Numbered from the stretch's first letter, positions 45,283-55,845 are shown. The stretch is DNA of 64,000 nt from Coriobacteriia bacterium (GCA_030651765.1 JAUSBY010000001.1:62001-126000); one strand, 5' to 3'. Notes: generated from the letters alone by a model not told the origin. Translations and numbers: made by a program.

Positions 45283-46372
45283 CGATGAGCTCCTCCCTCA
45301 TTCGCTCCACCGGCATGCCGACAGCGATGCCCTTCACGACGATGCGCATGTTCGTGGCCTCGTTGGCCTTCGCCCACAGATAGCTGATCGAGATACCGAT
45401 CCCGAGGGGATCGCCCTTGCTCGTGGCGAACGCCTTTCGGAAGAGATAGTCCTCCAGCGCGCGCTCGAACACTGAGATCGAGCCCTTCTCGATGTACGTG
45501 ATCGCGACCTGCTCGAGAATCGATCCGAACTGAGTGCGCTTCAGCCTCTGGAACACCTCGTCGACATCGGACATCGCCGAGAGGCTGGCGAACAACTCCT
45601 CGGTCACACGGTCGCCACCGGGGAGATAGAACCGCAGTACATCCTCCGGCGGCAGGTCCGAACTCAGCAGCCTGAGGCACGTCAGCAGATTGAGCGTATC
45701 CACCTGTATGCTCAGGAACGTCCTGGCCAGCCGCGTGTTCGCGCGCCTACCCTTCAGCCGCTTGGTCGCCCACTCGTAGTAGTAGCGGTCGAGCGCGAGC
45801 TCGAGGACCGAAAGGTCCGCGTTCTCGTTGTAGTCCGGCAACACCTCGCGAAGCGGAACCGCGAACGGCAACCCCCAGGTTGCAAGAGTGTCGACGACAC
45901 TCTTCACGCTCTCCTGCTTCGCAAGCTCCTCGGCATCCACCTGCGTCAGCTGCCCGACCGTGATGAGACTGTCGATAATGACCTCGTCCGGAAAGCTCAT
46001 GTGCTTGCCGCGAATGATGGTCTTGATGTTGAACAGGTCCCATCTGCCAAGCAGCGTGGTGAGTAGCCGCCGCGCCTCGTCGTTCGAGACACTCATCACT
46101 TTGGCGAACGTCCGCACCATATTGTCCTTGAGCGCCTCGTCTACCTGTGCTGCCGTGCGCCCATGCAGGATGCGGTCCTCCAGATCCGGACCGTACTCGG
46201 TGTCCATGATCTTGTGGATGACCGCACCGATGTCGGGTGCCGTCATGAGGTCGTCGAAGAACGCCTGCTTGAGCAGACGCGATCGCATACCGCGGATCCG
46301 TGCGTTGGAGTAGCCGTAGTCCCGGCCCCGGGATCCGACGCGACGAGTGGTCTCGGTAGGTGCGGTGCTCAT
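45275..46372 (-). CDS. atpC: V-type ATPase subunit C
   Basis: A 365-residue helical funnel that links the rotor stalk to the K ring. ATG 46372 overlaps the subunit E stop (ATGA); the frame is open further upstream but inside subunit E. It has YGYSNARIRGMRSRLLKQAFFDDLM and DLFNIKTIIRGKHM, typical of C. The ending [24 protein letters not shown] is the conserved C-terminus. Confidence 0.94.
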   Translation of the reverse strand: MSTAPTETTRRVGSRGRDYGYSNARIRGMRSRLLKQAFFDDLMTAPDIGAVIHKIMDTEYGPDLEDRILHGRTAAQVDEALKDNMVRTFAKVMSVSNDEARRLLTTLLGRWDLFNIKTIIRGKHMSFPDEVIIDSLITVGQLTQVDAEELAKQESVKSVVDTLATWGLPFAVPLREVLPDYNENADLSVLELALDRYYYEWATKRLKGRRANTRLARTFLSIQVDTLNLLTCLRLLSSDLPPEDVLRFYLPGGDRVTEELFASLSAMSDVDEVFQRLKRTQFGSILEQVAITYIEKGSISVFERALEDYLFRKAFATSKGDPLGIGISISYLWAKANEATNMRIVVKGIAVGMPVERMREELIVV

Positions 46373-46947
46373 GAAGTCAGTACCTCTGCGACCTTCGACT
46401 GAGCCAGCCCACGCACCTTCTCGAGCCTGCTTTCGAAGGTGTTCCTCCGTACGATACGGCCCCCATCGTACGAGACGACCGCGCCGCCGATACCTTCGAG
46501 CGAAGATGCCACCGTACACGTCGCGCCAAGATCGGCCACGACCTTCTCCGCCAGCGCCGCGTCGTCAGGAGCGACGACCAACTCACACGCCCCCTGGACA
46601 CCCTCGACGGCCTCGGACACAAGTCCCCGGAAGACGCCCTCGTACTCGGCGCTGCCACGCAAGGCCGCAAGTCTCTCGGCGGCAAGCTCGAACACGCGAT
46701 CGACAGCTTCATCGCGCACTGCGGCAAGATCGCGCCTGACCTGCAGGCGGGCCGCGTTGACGGACTTGGCCGACCTGGCCTTCACCGAATCCTCGGCAGC
46801 CTGCACGCGAGCCTGGGTGATGCGGTCCGCTTCGTCACGGGCCTCCTGCACCATGGCATCGGCCTGAACCTGGGCGGCGCGAAGAATCGCGCTCACCTCG
46901 TCGTCAGCCTGCTCCTCAAGCGCTCTGAAGATATCCTCGATCGCCAT
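46369..46947 (-). CDS. atpE: V-type ATPase subunit E (peripheral stalk)
   Basis: A 192-residue stalk subunit. The N-terminal half is a charged Ala-rich coiled coil (MAIEDIFRALEEQADDEVSAILRAAQVQADAMVQEARDEAD-type, quoted in part), the C-terminal half a globular cap (GACELVVAPDDAALAEKVVADLG, GGAVVSYDGGRIVRRNTFESRL). It pairs with the G/H subunit to hold the head still. Confidence 0.93.
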   Translation of the reverse strand: MAIEDIFRALEEQADDEVSAILRAAQVQADAMVQEARDEADRITQARVQAAEDSVKARSAKSVNAARLQVRRDLAAVRDEAVDRVFELAAERLAALRGSAEYEGVFRGLVSEAVEGVQGACELVVAPDDAALAEKVVADLGATCTVASSLEGIGGAVVSYDGGRIVRRNTFESRLEKVRGLAQSKVAEVLTS

Positions 46948-46984
46948 TCGTCAGTCCCTCCGTGCGTTCGTCGTGAGTCGGAGC

Positions 46985-47311
46985 CTACGCCTGGATCATG
47001 AAGGCGATAACGAAGCCGAGCAGCACGATAACCTCAGGCAGCGCCATCAGGACGATAAGGGTCGTGCCGGCCTCGGGACGCTCAGCAAGCGTACCGGCGC
47101 CAGCGGCACCTATCCTCGACTGCGCGTACGCGGCACTCATGGCAGCGATGCACATCGAGGCGCCGGCCGCTGCGTACTTGGCGACCCCCACTGCGGGGTC
47201 GAGATCGGCCACGCTGGTGCCGCCCTCGGCGGCCATGGCCATGGCCGGGACCATGACGGCGGTCAGGAAGGTACTCCCGAACACCACCTTTGCGAGCTTG
47301 TTCTTGATCAT
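46985..47311 (-). CDS. atpK: V-type ATPase proteolipid subunit K (membrane rotor ring)
   Basis: A 108-residue hydrophobic protein. The first about 27 residues (FGSTFLTAVMVPAMAMA) look like a cleavable signal. Two membrane helices follow: VGVAKYAAAGASMCIAAMSAAYAQSRIGAAG and TTLIVLMALPEVIVLLGFVIAFMI. The ion-binding Glu is in ALPEV. The residues after it (VIVLL) lack the Thr and Tyr seen in many sodium-type rings, so protons are more likely. It is a single-hairpin type, like Thermus. Its ATG overlaps the subunit I stop. Confidence 0.93.
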   Translation of the reverse strand: MIKNKLAKVVFGSTFLTAVMVPAMAMAAEGGTSVADLDPAVGVAKYAAAGASMCIAAMSAAYAQSRIGAAGAGTLAERPEAGTTLIVLMALPEVIVLLGFVIAFMIQA

Positions 47312-49284
47312 GCGCGCTTTTCACCTCCGGTTTTGTGGAACGGCTTGTACTCTTGCTTGCTCGTCTCGTAGAACTTCCCGAAGAACTCGAGGAAGTTGAG
47401 ACGCAATGCATGAATGTTGGGCGTGAACGCCGCCAGCACGAGATGGAGAGAGTGGAAGATGACTCCGGCCAGGATGCCAGCCACCAAACCGACCGACGAG
47501 GCGAGCTCATTGATCGCGTCTGCGAAGATGGCGCCCGAGATGCCGACCGCCATGATACGGATGTAGCTCGCTATGCTCGAGAAGGTCTCGAGTATCTCCA
47601 CGAAGCCCATGACCGCCCCGAAGCGAAGCGCGACGAGTACCCCGCCGCCCAGGACGATGGCGCCGGCGGCGCGCAGCACGGGCGAGACACCGCTGTCTGC
47701 GAGTACGGATCCGGCGACCAGGAGGATGATGCCCAGGATGAAGCCGAGCAGTCCGCCCTTGATGTAGGCATGCTTCATGTGCTTGCCCTTGACGGCGTTC
47801 ACAACACCCAGAACGAGACCGAACGCGATCTGGATCACGCCCACCGCCAGGACCATATAGATGAGCGGATAGACGTCGTGGGTTCGCACGTAGGGCAGCG
47901 AGAAGTCGCCCCACAGCGGGATAGGTATCACCAGGTCCAGGCGTGCCGGGAGCAGCCAGTCGCCGAAGAACTCACCGTAGAAGAAGCCGAACAGGATGGC
48001 CGACGTGGCCGCAGGACCCAGAATGGATGTCGCCATCTGCATCCCGGGGGTCGCCTTGTACTTGTTGCGCAGCCACAAGATGAGGCCGAGCATGATGGCG
48101 CCGTAGCCGATGTCACCGACGATCATGCCGAAGAAGAGCGGGTACGTGATGGCGAGGATGACCGTCGGGTCGATCGTGCCGTACTGCGGCGGCCCGTCCT
48201 TGAGCTTACCCAGGAGCCACTCGTACGGTGCGGCGAACTTCGGGTTATGCAGCTGCACGGGCGTTTCGGCGTACTCGTGCACGTCCACCTCGAGCTGGTT
48301 GACGATGACGTCCGTGCCGAATGTCTCGATGATCGTGCGGCGGAACTGCTTCACGTCGTCTACGGGCAGCCAGCCGGTTATCACGAACGCGTACTCGGTT
48401 TGGCCGAACTTCGGGATCGCGCTGATCTCCTCGATCTTGTCGACGAGGACGTCACGAATCGTCGAGAGCTGCATGTACCACTGTGACGACATCTCGGAGA
48501 GCTCGACTTTCACCTGCTCGAGCTGGGTCGGAAGCTCCGTGCGACGCCGACGCAGTTCGTCGTAGGCAGCGTCGAACGGCATGTCCTGGAACTCCGAGGG
48601 GAGACGGATCTGGTTGACGTTCTCCATGGCCAGGAACTTGTGGACCGCCTCCGAGTACTTCCGTCCGAACACGACGATGACCGCAGTCGTGTCGTCGTCG
48701 ACGTCGGTTGAGACGATCTCGCACTGGTTCTTCGTGATCTCGTCGAGCTCCTTCTTGAGCATCTCGAGTGCGCCCTTGTACCGACGCTCGACGAGCAGCG
48801 CGACCGAGTCGTACGCCCCGGTGGTGACGATCTGCTTGGCTAGGGGTTGGATCTTCTGCAAGATGGGCTCGTAGCGGGCGAGGAGCGCAAGCTCGGCCTC
48901 CATGGAGGACTGCGCCTGTGCCAGACTCGAGGTCTTGTCCTCGACCTGCTCGATGACCTCGGTCACCTGGGCAGCAAGCGCCTTGCTGTCCAACTGCCAG
49001 AGCCCGAGGTAGTGCTTCTGCCGTGCCACTTCGTCCACTGTGGACGTGGGCAGGTGCAGCGCCTTGATGATAGAACGCAGACGGATGAGGAGGTCCTCCA
49101 TCCGCTCCTTCTCAGCGAGCTGGTTCTCCACCAGATCCATCTGCTCAAGCGGGATCTCACCGGCTGCGATCTTCTTGGTGAGATCCTCGATGTGCAGGGT
49201 GCCGATCTCGTGGAGGAGACTGACCACGTCGAAGAAGCGATTCTTCGGCCCGATCAACTCGACCTTGGCCATTGGGACCAACAT
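47308..49284 (-). CDS. atpI: V-type ATPase subunit I (a subunit, stator)
   Basis: A 658-residue stator. The soluble N-terminal half (about 1-330) is a coiled-coil dumbbell; the C-terminal half has about seven or eight membrane helices. FFGMIVGDIGYGAIMLGLILWL and the last conserved helices with the essential Arg region (SYIRIMAVGISGAIFADAIN) form the ion path with K. ATG 49284 follows GGGAGGG; MAKVELIGPK four codons later is the usual family start. Confidence 0.95.
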   Translation of the reverse strand: MLVPMAKVELIGPKNRFFDVVSLLHEIGTLHIEDLTKKIAAGEIPLEQMDLVENQLAEKERMEDLLIRLRSIIKALHLPTSTVDEVARQKHYLGLWQLDSKALAAQVTEVIEQVEDKTSSLAQAQSSMEAELALLARYEPILQKIQPLAKQIVTTGAYDSVALLVERRYKGALEMLKKELDEITKNQCEIVSTDVDDDTTAVIVVFGRKYSEAVHKFLAMENVNQIRLPSEFQDMPFDAAYDELRRRRTELPTQLEQVKVELSEMSSQWYMQLSTIRDVLVDKIEEISAIPKFGQTEYAFVITGWLPVDDVKQFRRTIIETFGTDVIVNQLEVDVHEYAETPVQLHNPKFAAPYEWLLGKLKDGPPQYGTIDPTVILAITYPLFFGMIVGDIGYGAIMLGLILWLRNKYKATPGMQMATSILGPAATSAILFGFFYGEFFGDWLLPARLDLVIPIPLWGDFSLPYVRTHDVYPLIYMVLAVGVIQIAFGLVLGVVNAVKGKHMKHAYIKGGLLGFILGIILLVAGSVLADSGVSPVLRAAGAIVLGGGVLVALRFGAVMGFVEILETFSSIASYIRIMAVGISGAIFADAINELASSVGLVAGILAGVIFHSLHLVLAAFTPNIHALRLNFLEFFGKFYETSKQEYKPFHKTGGEKRA

Positions 49285-49337
49285 ACGCGAACCCTCCCCC
49301 CTCGTATCCTAAAGGGATGCTGCCTGGCGGACGGGCA

Positions 49338-49706
49338 TCAGAACGTCGTCACGAGTTTGACGACGAGATCCGCTGCCTCACCCTGCCGTTCAACCAGCGT
49401 CTTTCGAAGTGCCTCGACGTCAGCGGCCCCCTGTGCCTCGACCTGCGTGACCGATGCCTCTGTCTCCTTGAGCACGGTGTTCGTGCGCTCGGTCGACAGC
49501 CGTTCGGCATCGGAACCCGCACCCTTCACGATCTTGGCGGCCTCGCTCCGAGCGTCTGACACGATCTTCTCAGCCTGGTTCCTCGCCGCGAGCACCCTGC
49601 CCGAGATCTCCATCTCCTTCTCGCGTATCTGGAACAACGGCGAGTTGGCGTCTTTGGTGACGACGTCCTGATGGAACCTGATCTCCTCCAGAACCTTCTC
49701 GTCCAT
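49338..49706 (-). CDS. atpH: V-type ATPase subunit G/H (peripheral stalk coiled coil)
   Basis: A 122-residue coiled coil starting at ATG 49706 (GGGAGAGG upstream). The heptad-like charged Ala-rich body (EKEMEISGRVLAARNQAEKIVSD, EAAKIVKGAGSDAERLSTERT) is typical of the NtpF/AhaH subunit that pairs with E. It is the first gene of the nine-gene operon. Confidence 0.85.
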   Translation of the reverse strand: MDEKVLEEIRFHQDVVTKDANSPLFQIREKEMEISGRVLAARNQAEKIVSDARSEAAKIVKGAGSDAERLSTERTNTVLKETEASVTQVEAQGAADVEALRKTLVERQGEAADLVVKLVTTF

Positions 49707-49945
49707 GGAACCTCTCCCTGTGCGATACATATGCGGGCGCTGCGATCACCGAACGCCGAACTCCAAGGCGTTCAGCGCAGGGAGGATCTCCCTGCGACAC
49801 GCAGGCGAGAGCGCGCGTCGCGTTCCCGTCTCCCAAGCATTGTTCGCCAGGATGAATGGGAACTCCTGCTAGATTCTGTGAACAAATCCTCCAGGGCTGC
49901 ACCATCAGGATGGGTGCCCGCCGTCCGCGATCGGCATGCCGCGAA
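49707..49945 (-). promoter_or_regulatory. V-ATPase operon upstream region with two hairpins
   Basis: The 239 bases between alr and the first ATPase gene contain two inverted repeats: CGCAGGGAG-GAT-CTCCCTGCG (49776-49796, perfect 9-bp arms) and GAACGCC-N9-GGCGTTC (49751-49773). They lie 45-90 bases before the ATPase start. One may end the alr transcript, or both may structure the ATPase leader. No clear -35/-10 pair was found. Confidence 0.4.
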
Positions 49946-51061
49946 CTAGACCGCGCGACGCTCCAGCCGAAGCGCGAAGCCGCAGGCGATCTCGTAGTTG
50001 ATCGTGCCGGCCACGGATGCAAGGCCATCGATGAGGATCGTTTCGGAACCCTGTGCACCGGCGATCACCACCTCATCGCCGGGATTGACGCGCAGCCCCG
50101 GCGGGATCTCGACCATGAACTGGTCCATGCAGATGCGCCCGACCTGTCTGCAGCGCCGTCCGCCGATGAGGACCTCCATGCGATTCGAGAGGACGCGGTG
50201 AAGCCCGTCAGCGTAGCCGAGCGGCACCGTGGCGATGGTTGTGGGGCCGGATGCATGCCAGGTGAAGCCGTAGCTGACGCCGTCACCCAGGCCGATGCGC
50301 TTGACCAGAGACACCCGCGCCTTGACGCTCATCGCAGGCTCGAGCGCGATACCGGACCGGGTCGCCTCCCCGGGATGTAACCCGTAGATGGCGATCCCGC
50401 AGCGCACCATGTCGAAATGGGTCCCGGGGTGCAGGATCGTGGCCGCGCTGTTGGCCGCGTGCACGAGAGCCGGGCGAACGCCATTGTCCCGGAGGTCGTC
50501 CAGTGCGAGCCCGAAGCGCTCGACCTGCCGATAGAACTCCCAGTCGCCCGGTGTGTCCGCCGTGGCGAAGTGCGTGAAGACGCCCTCGAGCCTGATGCCC
50601 GGCACCCGGCTGAATCGGCCGACGATCTCGGCGACATCTTCGGCCCGGAAGCCGATCCGGTTCATTCCGGTGTCCACCTTGAGGTGGTAGACGGTCTCCC
50701 GTCCGAGGGAGACCGCGACACGGCCGAGCGACTCCGCGAACGCCTGCGTTGTGACGGTGGGGATCAGGCCATGCTCGACGATCGCCTCGGCTGCCTCCGG
50801 GGGAGGCTCGGCGAGCAGATGGAGTGGCGCGCCGATGCCGGCTTCGCGCACCGCGACCGCCTCGGCAAGCGTGGCCACGCCGAGCCGCTCGGCTCCCGCC
50901 GAGAGCGCCGCGCGCGCGGACGGGATCGCACCATGCCCATACCCGTCGGCCTTCACGACCGCCATGAAGCGGGTGCCCTGACGGGTCAGCGAGGCAAGCG
51001 CGCGGACGTTGCGCGCGATGGCAGCGGCATCGACCTCGACCCAGGCGTGGCGGGGATACAA
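49946..51061 (-). CDS. alr: Alanine racemase
   Basis: A 371-residue PLP enzyme making D-alanine for peptidoglycan. TTG 51061 is the start, with GGAGGGG nine bases upstream. The PLP lysine is in VVKADGYGHGA (about Lys38), and the catalytic tyrosine near GVSYGFTWHA. RVGRICMDQFMVEIP is the second signature in the C-terminal barrel (seen as RQVGRICMDQF). It lies seven bases after the CBS protein stop in the glmS-acpS-nnr-CBS-alr series. Confidence 0.96.
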   Translation of the reverse strand: MYPRHAWVEVDAAAIARNVRALASLTRQGTRFMAVVKADGYGHGAIPSARAALSAGAERLGVATLAEAVAVREAGIGAPLHLLAEPPPEAAEAIVEHGLIPTVTTQAFAESLGRVAVSLGRETVYHLKVDTGMNRIGFRAEDVAEIVGRFSRVPGIRLEGVFTHFATADTPGDWEFYRQVERFGLALDDLRDNGVRPALVHAANSAATILHPGTHFDMVRCGIAIYGLHPGEATRSGIALEPAMSVKARVSLVKRIGLGDGVSYGFTWHASGPTTIATVPLGYADGLHRVLSNRMEVLIGGRRCRQVGRICMDQFMVEIPPGLRVNPGDEVVIAGAQGSETILIDGLASVAGTINYEIACGFALRLERRAV

Positions 51062-51068
51062 GGCGCCG

Positions 51069-51530
51069 CTACCCCTCCGAGATGAGCGAGCGGACGATAT
51101 CGGACTTGCTCACGATCCCGACCAGACGCTCGCCGTCGAGCACGGGTACGCGGCTCACCTCACGGTCCACCATGAGCGTCGCGACGTCGGCCACCGACGT
51201 GTCTGCCTGGACGGTCACCGGCTCTGCGGTCATGACGTCTTCCACGGTCGCGCCCACGGCCTTCTTGAGTTCGCTCTCGAAGCGGGCGGTCGCCGGCGGG
51301 TACATGATGAACCCGTCGAGCAGGTGCAGGTATGTGGGGAACTCGACCTTCACGTCGCGCATGATCAGGTCGCCCTCGGTGACGATGCCTACGAGCGCAT
51401 CACCGTCGAGCACGGGCAGCGCGCCGATTCGGCGCTCCACCATCATGCGCGCCGCCTCGGTCACGGTAAGGTCCCTCGTCACGCTCACGGGATCGGACGT
51501 CATGATGTCCCGAGCGGTGAGATCAGCCAT
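51069..51530 (-). CDS. Two-CBS-domain protein
   Basis: A 153-residue protein with two CBS motifs: MADLTARDIMTSDPVSVTRDLTVTEAARMMVERRIGALPVLDGD-like (about 1-55, quoted in part) and VEDVMTAEPVTVQADTSVADVATLM (about 95-150). Stand-alone CBS pairs bind adenine nucleotides and control other proteins; the target is unknown. ATG 51530 follows GGAGG. Its neighbours (nnr and alr) suggest it may modulate cell-wall or NAD repair enzymes, which is only inference. Confidence 0.88.
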   Translation of the reverse strand: MADLTARDIMTSDPVSVTRDLTVTEAARMMVERRIGALPVLDGDALVGIVTEGDLIMRDVKVEFPTYLHLLDGFIMYPPATARFESELKKAVGATVEDVMTAEPVTVQADTSVADVATLMVDREVSRVPVLDGERLVGIVSKSDIVRSLISEG

Positions 51531-51584
51531 CGTGCCTCCACATCGTAGTCAGCTAGCGGCGCGCGGTCCGCACCTCTTCCGATT

Positions 51585-53111
51585 CTACCCGCCAATCAGC
51601 TCGCGCACAGCCTCGGGCAGAAACGTCGCGATATCCGCCGAGGTGAAACACGTCTCCGTGAGCGCCGCCGCGCCGATCTCGCCCGCTCGGCCATGCAGGT
51701 GAGCCGCGAGCATCCCCGCCTCGTACGCCGGCAGGCCCTGCGCCATCAGCGTCCCCGCCATTCCCGCGAGTACGTCACCGGAACCGGCGCGGGCAAGAGC
51801 ACCGCTTCCGGCAAGGACGATGCCGGGGCGTCCCTGTCCGGCGACGATGGTGTGCGGGCCCTTGAGTAGGCACACGGTAGTCGCGCCCGTCAGCGCACCC
51901 GCGGACCCCACGCGGTCATCCTGGATCGCGACCACGCTCTCGGAGAGCAGACGCGCGGCTTCCCCGGGATGCGGAGTGATCAGCAGCGGGGCCCGCCGCT
52001 CGACAAGCGGACGGGGATTCCCCGCGTAGACGTTCAGGCCATCCGCATCCAGCACAAGCGGCTGCCGGGCCTCTGAGACGAGCGCGCGTACCGCAGCGAC
52101 AGAGCCGGCCCCCGTCGTGAGCCCCGGGCCCGCAACGATCGCATCGGCATCCGCAACCGCGCCCAGGACGGCATCCGCCGAGGCGATCGATCCGTCGGCC
52201 GATGCCGGCACCGTTCGGACGATCACGTTGGGGAGTGCGATCCGTACCACGTCGCCGATCGTTTCGGGCACGACCACGTAGACATAGCCCGCACCCATGC
52301 GCAGCGCGCCCGTCGCGGTCAGCACGGCCGCTCCGGCGTAGGCGAGCGAGCCGGCCACGACCGCCACGCGTCCGCGCGAGCTCTTGTGGTCTTCGGGTCG
52401 CACTCGCGGCATCAGACGGTGCAGATCGGCGATGTCCAGAACCTCGAGGTCACCGGGACCCCCGAGCACAGAGGGGGGAACACCGATGCCAGCCACAACG
52501 ACCTCACCCGCGTGCGCCGCCCCGGGGTAGATGAGCAGCCCGGGCTTGAGCGCCGAGAACGCCACGGTTACGTCGGCGCGGACCGCACAACCGCGCACCA
52601 CACCGGTATCGGAGTCGACACCCGACGGAACGTCCGCCGAGATGACGGGGCAACGGGCGCGGTTGATCGCTTCCATCACCTCGGCATAGGGTTCGAGCGG
52701 TGGTCCCGCAAAGCCGAACCCGAAGATCGCGTCGATGATGGCCGCGGCACCCGGGAGTCCTCGCAGGATCTGGTCGTCATGACCCCCGACCGGGGCCCAA
52801 CGGACGCCTGCGGCGGCAGCCGCCTCGGCTGCCTGCCGTGCCTCAGCCGCCAGCTCCCCGGGCTCCCTGAGCGCCAGAACGGCGACGTGTCGGCCCTGCG
52901 CGGCAAGCAGTCGCGCGGCGACCCACCCGTCCCCACCGTTGTTGCCCGGGCCGCACACAACGACCACACGACCGTCGGGCCACCGCCGTGTCACTTCGGC
53001 AGCCAACACGCCGCCGGCTCGCTCCATCAGCCCCGGAATGGTGGTGGCGCCGCTGGATACAGCCTCGTTCTCGGCGGCGCGCATCCGATCGGCGGTGATC
53101 GCGAACCGCAT
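51585..53111 (-). CDS. nnr: Bifunctional NAD(P)H-hydrate epimerase / ADP-dependent dehydratase
   Basis: A 508-residue repair enzyme for damaged NAD(P)H. The N-terminal YjeF_N epimerase (about 1-210) has VVVCGPGNNGGDGWVAARLL. The C-terminal dehydratase (about 220-500) has HKSSRGRVAVVAGSLAYAGAAVLTATGALRMGAGYV, the ribokinase-like ITPHPGEAARLL, and GSGDVLAGMAGTLMAQG. Both halves are complete. ATG 53111 follows AAGGAGG. Standard neighbour of acpS and alr. Confidence 0.96.
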   Translation of the reverse strand: MRFAITADRMRAAENEAVSSGATTIPGLMERAGGVLAAEVTRRWPDGRVVVVCGPGNNGGDGWVAARLLAAQGRHVAVLALREPGELAAEARQAAEAAAAAGVRWAPVGGHDDQILRGLPGAAAIIDAIFGFGFAGPPLEPYAEVMEAINRARCPVISADVPSGVDSDTGVVRGCAVRADVTVAFSALKPGLLIYPGAAHAGEVVVAGIGVPPSVLGGPGDLEVLDIADLHRLMPRVRPEDHKSSRGRVAVVAGSLAYAGAAVLTATGALRMGAGYVYVVVPETIGDVVRIALPNVIVRTVPASADGSIASADAVLGAVADADAIVAGPGLTTGAGSVAAVRALVSEARQPLVLDADGLNVYAGNPRPLVERRAPLLITPHPGEAARLLSESVVAIQDDRVGSAGALTGATTVCLLKGPHTIVAGQGRPGIVLAGSGALARAGSGDVLAGMAGTLMAQGLPAYEAGMLAAHLHGRAGEIGAAALTETCFTSADIATFLPEAVRELIGG

Positions 53112-53135
53112 CGGTCAGGCCTCCTTCACCTGCAA

Positions 53136-53164
53136 ACAGGGCCGCGCACCTGGCGCGGCCCTGT
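53136..53164 (-). terminator. Hairpin between acpS and nnr
   Basis: A 12-bp stem ACAGGGCCGCGC / GCGCGGCCCTGT with a five-base loop in the short acpS-nnr gap. It could stop or reduce transcription so that nnr and later genes need read-through or their own promoter. Confidence 0.65.
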
Positions 53165-53181
53165 CATCATCGCACGTGCGT

Positions 53182-53679
53182 CTATCTCTGGTCGTTCCCC
53201 ACGTCGTCGAGCATCGCGCGCGCGCTCTTGAACGACGACGCCAGCCGGTCGGCAGGCGTCTCCGGTTCGGGATCGCGGCGCGGGCGCATGCCCTCGGTGA
53301 TCGCCACGGCGGAGGCGACCGCGTTGGCATGGGTGAACGACAGCGAGAGGTGCATCTCCACGACGCCGGCAGCCTCGGCCACCTCGGCAGCCCTACCCGA
53401 GAGTCTCGGCACGGGACGACCACGCTCGTCGCGGACCACCTCGACGTCGCGGAACGTCATGCCCGAGAACCCCGTCCCGAGCGCCTTCAAGACGGCCTCT
53501 TTGGCCGCGAAGCGCATCGCATAGTGGATCTCCGGCTTGTTGCGAGCATCGCAGTAGGCGCGCTCCTCCTCGGAGAACAGCCGCTCTCTGATGCGCGGAT
53601 GCCTCCGCAGCGCCTCGCGCATGCGGTCGATCTCCACGATGTCGACGCCGAGCCCGGCGACTTGCTGATCGGGAGCCAT
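53182..53679 (-). CDS. acpS: Holo-[acyl-carrier-protein] synthase
   Basis: A 165-residue transferase that attaches phosphopantetheine to ACP. VAGLGVDIVEIDRMREAL (magnesium Asp), RFAAKEAVLKALGTGF and HLSLSFTHANAVASAVAI are the family motifs. The usual length is about 120-130; this protein has about 40 extra C-terminal residues (RRDPEPETPADRLASSFKSARAM), probably helical and charged. ATG 53679 follows the glmS stop by three bases. Confidence 0.93.
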   Translation of the reverse strand: MAPDQQVAGLGVDIVEIDRMREALRRHPRIRERLFSEEERAYCDARNKPEIHYAMRFAAKEAVLKALGTGFSGMTFRDVEVVRDERGRPVPRLSGRAAEVAEAAGVVEMHLSLSFTHANAVASAVAITEGMRPRRDPEPETPADRLASSFKSARAMLDDVGNDQR

Positions 53680-53682
53680 CGT

Positions 53683-55509
<1,827 letters not shown>

Positions 55510-55599
55510 AGGTAGAGTCCTCCCGTGAGAAGGGTTGGGTTAGAAGGTGCGCGATGCTGCGCACGGACAGGCGCGATCGCGATGGTCACGCTCCCGGTC

Positions 55600-55742
55600 C
55601 GATGACGCTTTGTCCACCGCGGTCACCCGCGGGCTTTGTCGTCATCGTTTCGACCCCGGGACTGAAGGGCCGGAGGGCCATCCGCCGAATGTTTCGATAG
55701 ACCCTCACCTCGTCACCTGACGGTTCGTCAGGCCTGGCGCTT
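55600..55742 (-). ncRNA. glmS ribozyme: glmS self-cleaving ribozyme (glucosamine-6-phosphate-activated)
   Basis: On the minus strand, about 90 bases before the glmS start, the sequence follows the glmS ribozyme plan. The cleavage site AA|GCGCC puts the cut between 55741 and 55740. P1 is CCTGACG-AAC-CGTCAGG (55732-55716). The core TGACGAGG, TATCGAAAC and TTCGGCGGATGG contains P2 (GAGGG/CCCTC) and P2.1 (CGAA/TTCG). P4 is CGATGACG/CGTCATCG (55647-55640, 55607-55600), enclosing two GACAAAG-type internal loops and a CCGCGG hairpin. In known cases glucosamine-6-phosphate is the cofactor and cleavage exposes the mRNA to decay. Confidence 0.93.
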
Positions 55743-55782
55743 GCGTTCAGTCAGGGGGGCGCCCTCCTCTCAGCCGATCGGA

Positions 55783-55795
55783 CAGCGTGATTATA
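55783..55795 (-). promoter_or_regulatory. glmS promoter -10 element
   Basis: TATAAT on the minus strand (complement of 55790-55795) would start transcription near 55783, leaving about 42 bases before the ribozyme cleavage site. No convincing -35 hexamer at normal distance was found (TTGCGC is 21 bases away). Confidence 0.55.
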
Positions 55796-55845
55796 TCAGT
55801 GATACGCGCATCCATAGCGCAACGAGCGGATGACGCTCACCGAAG

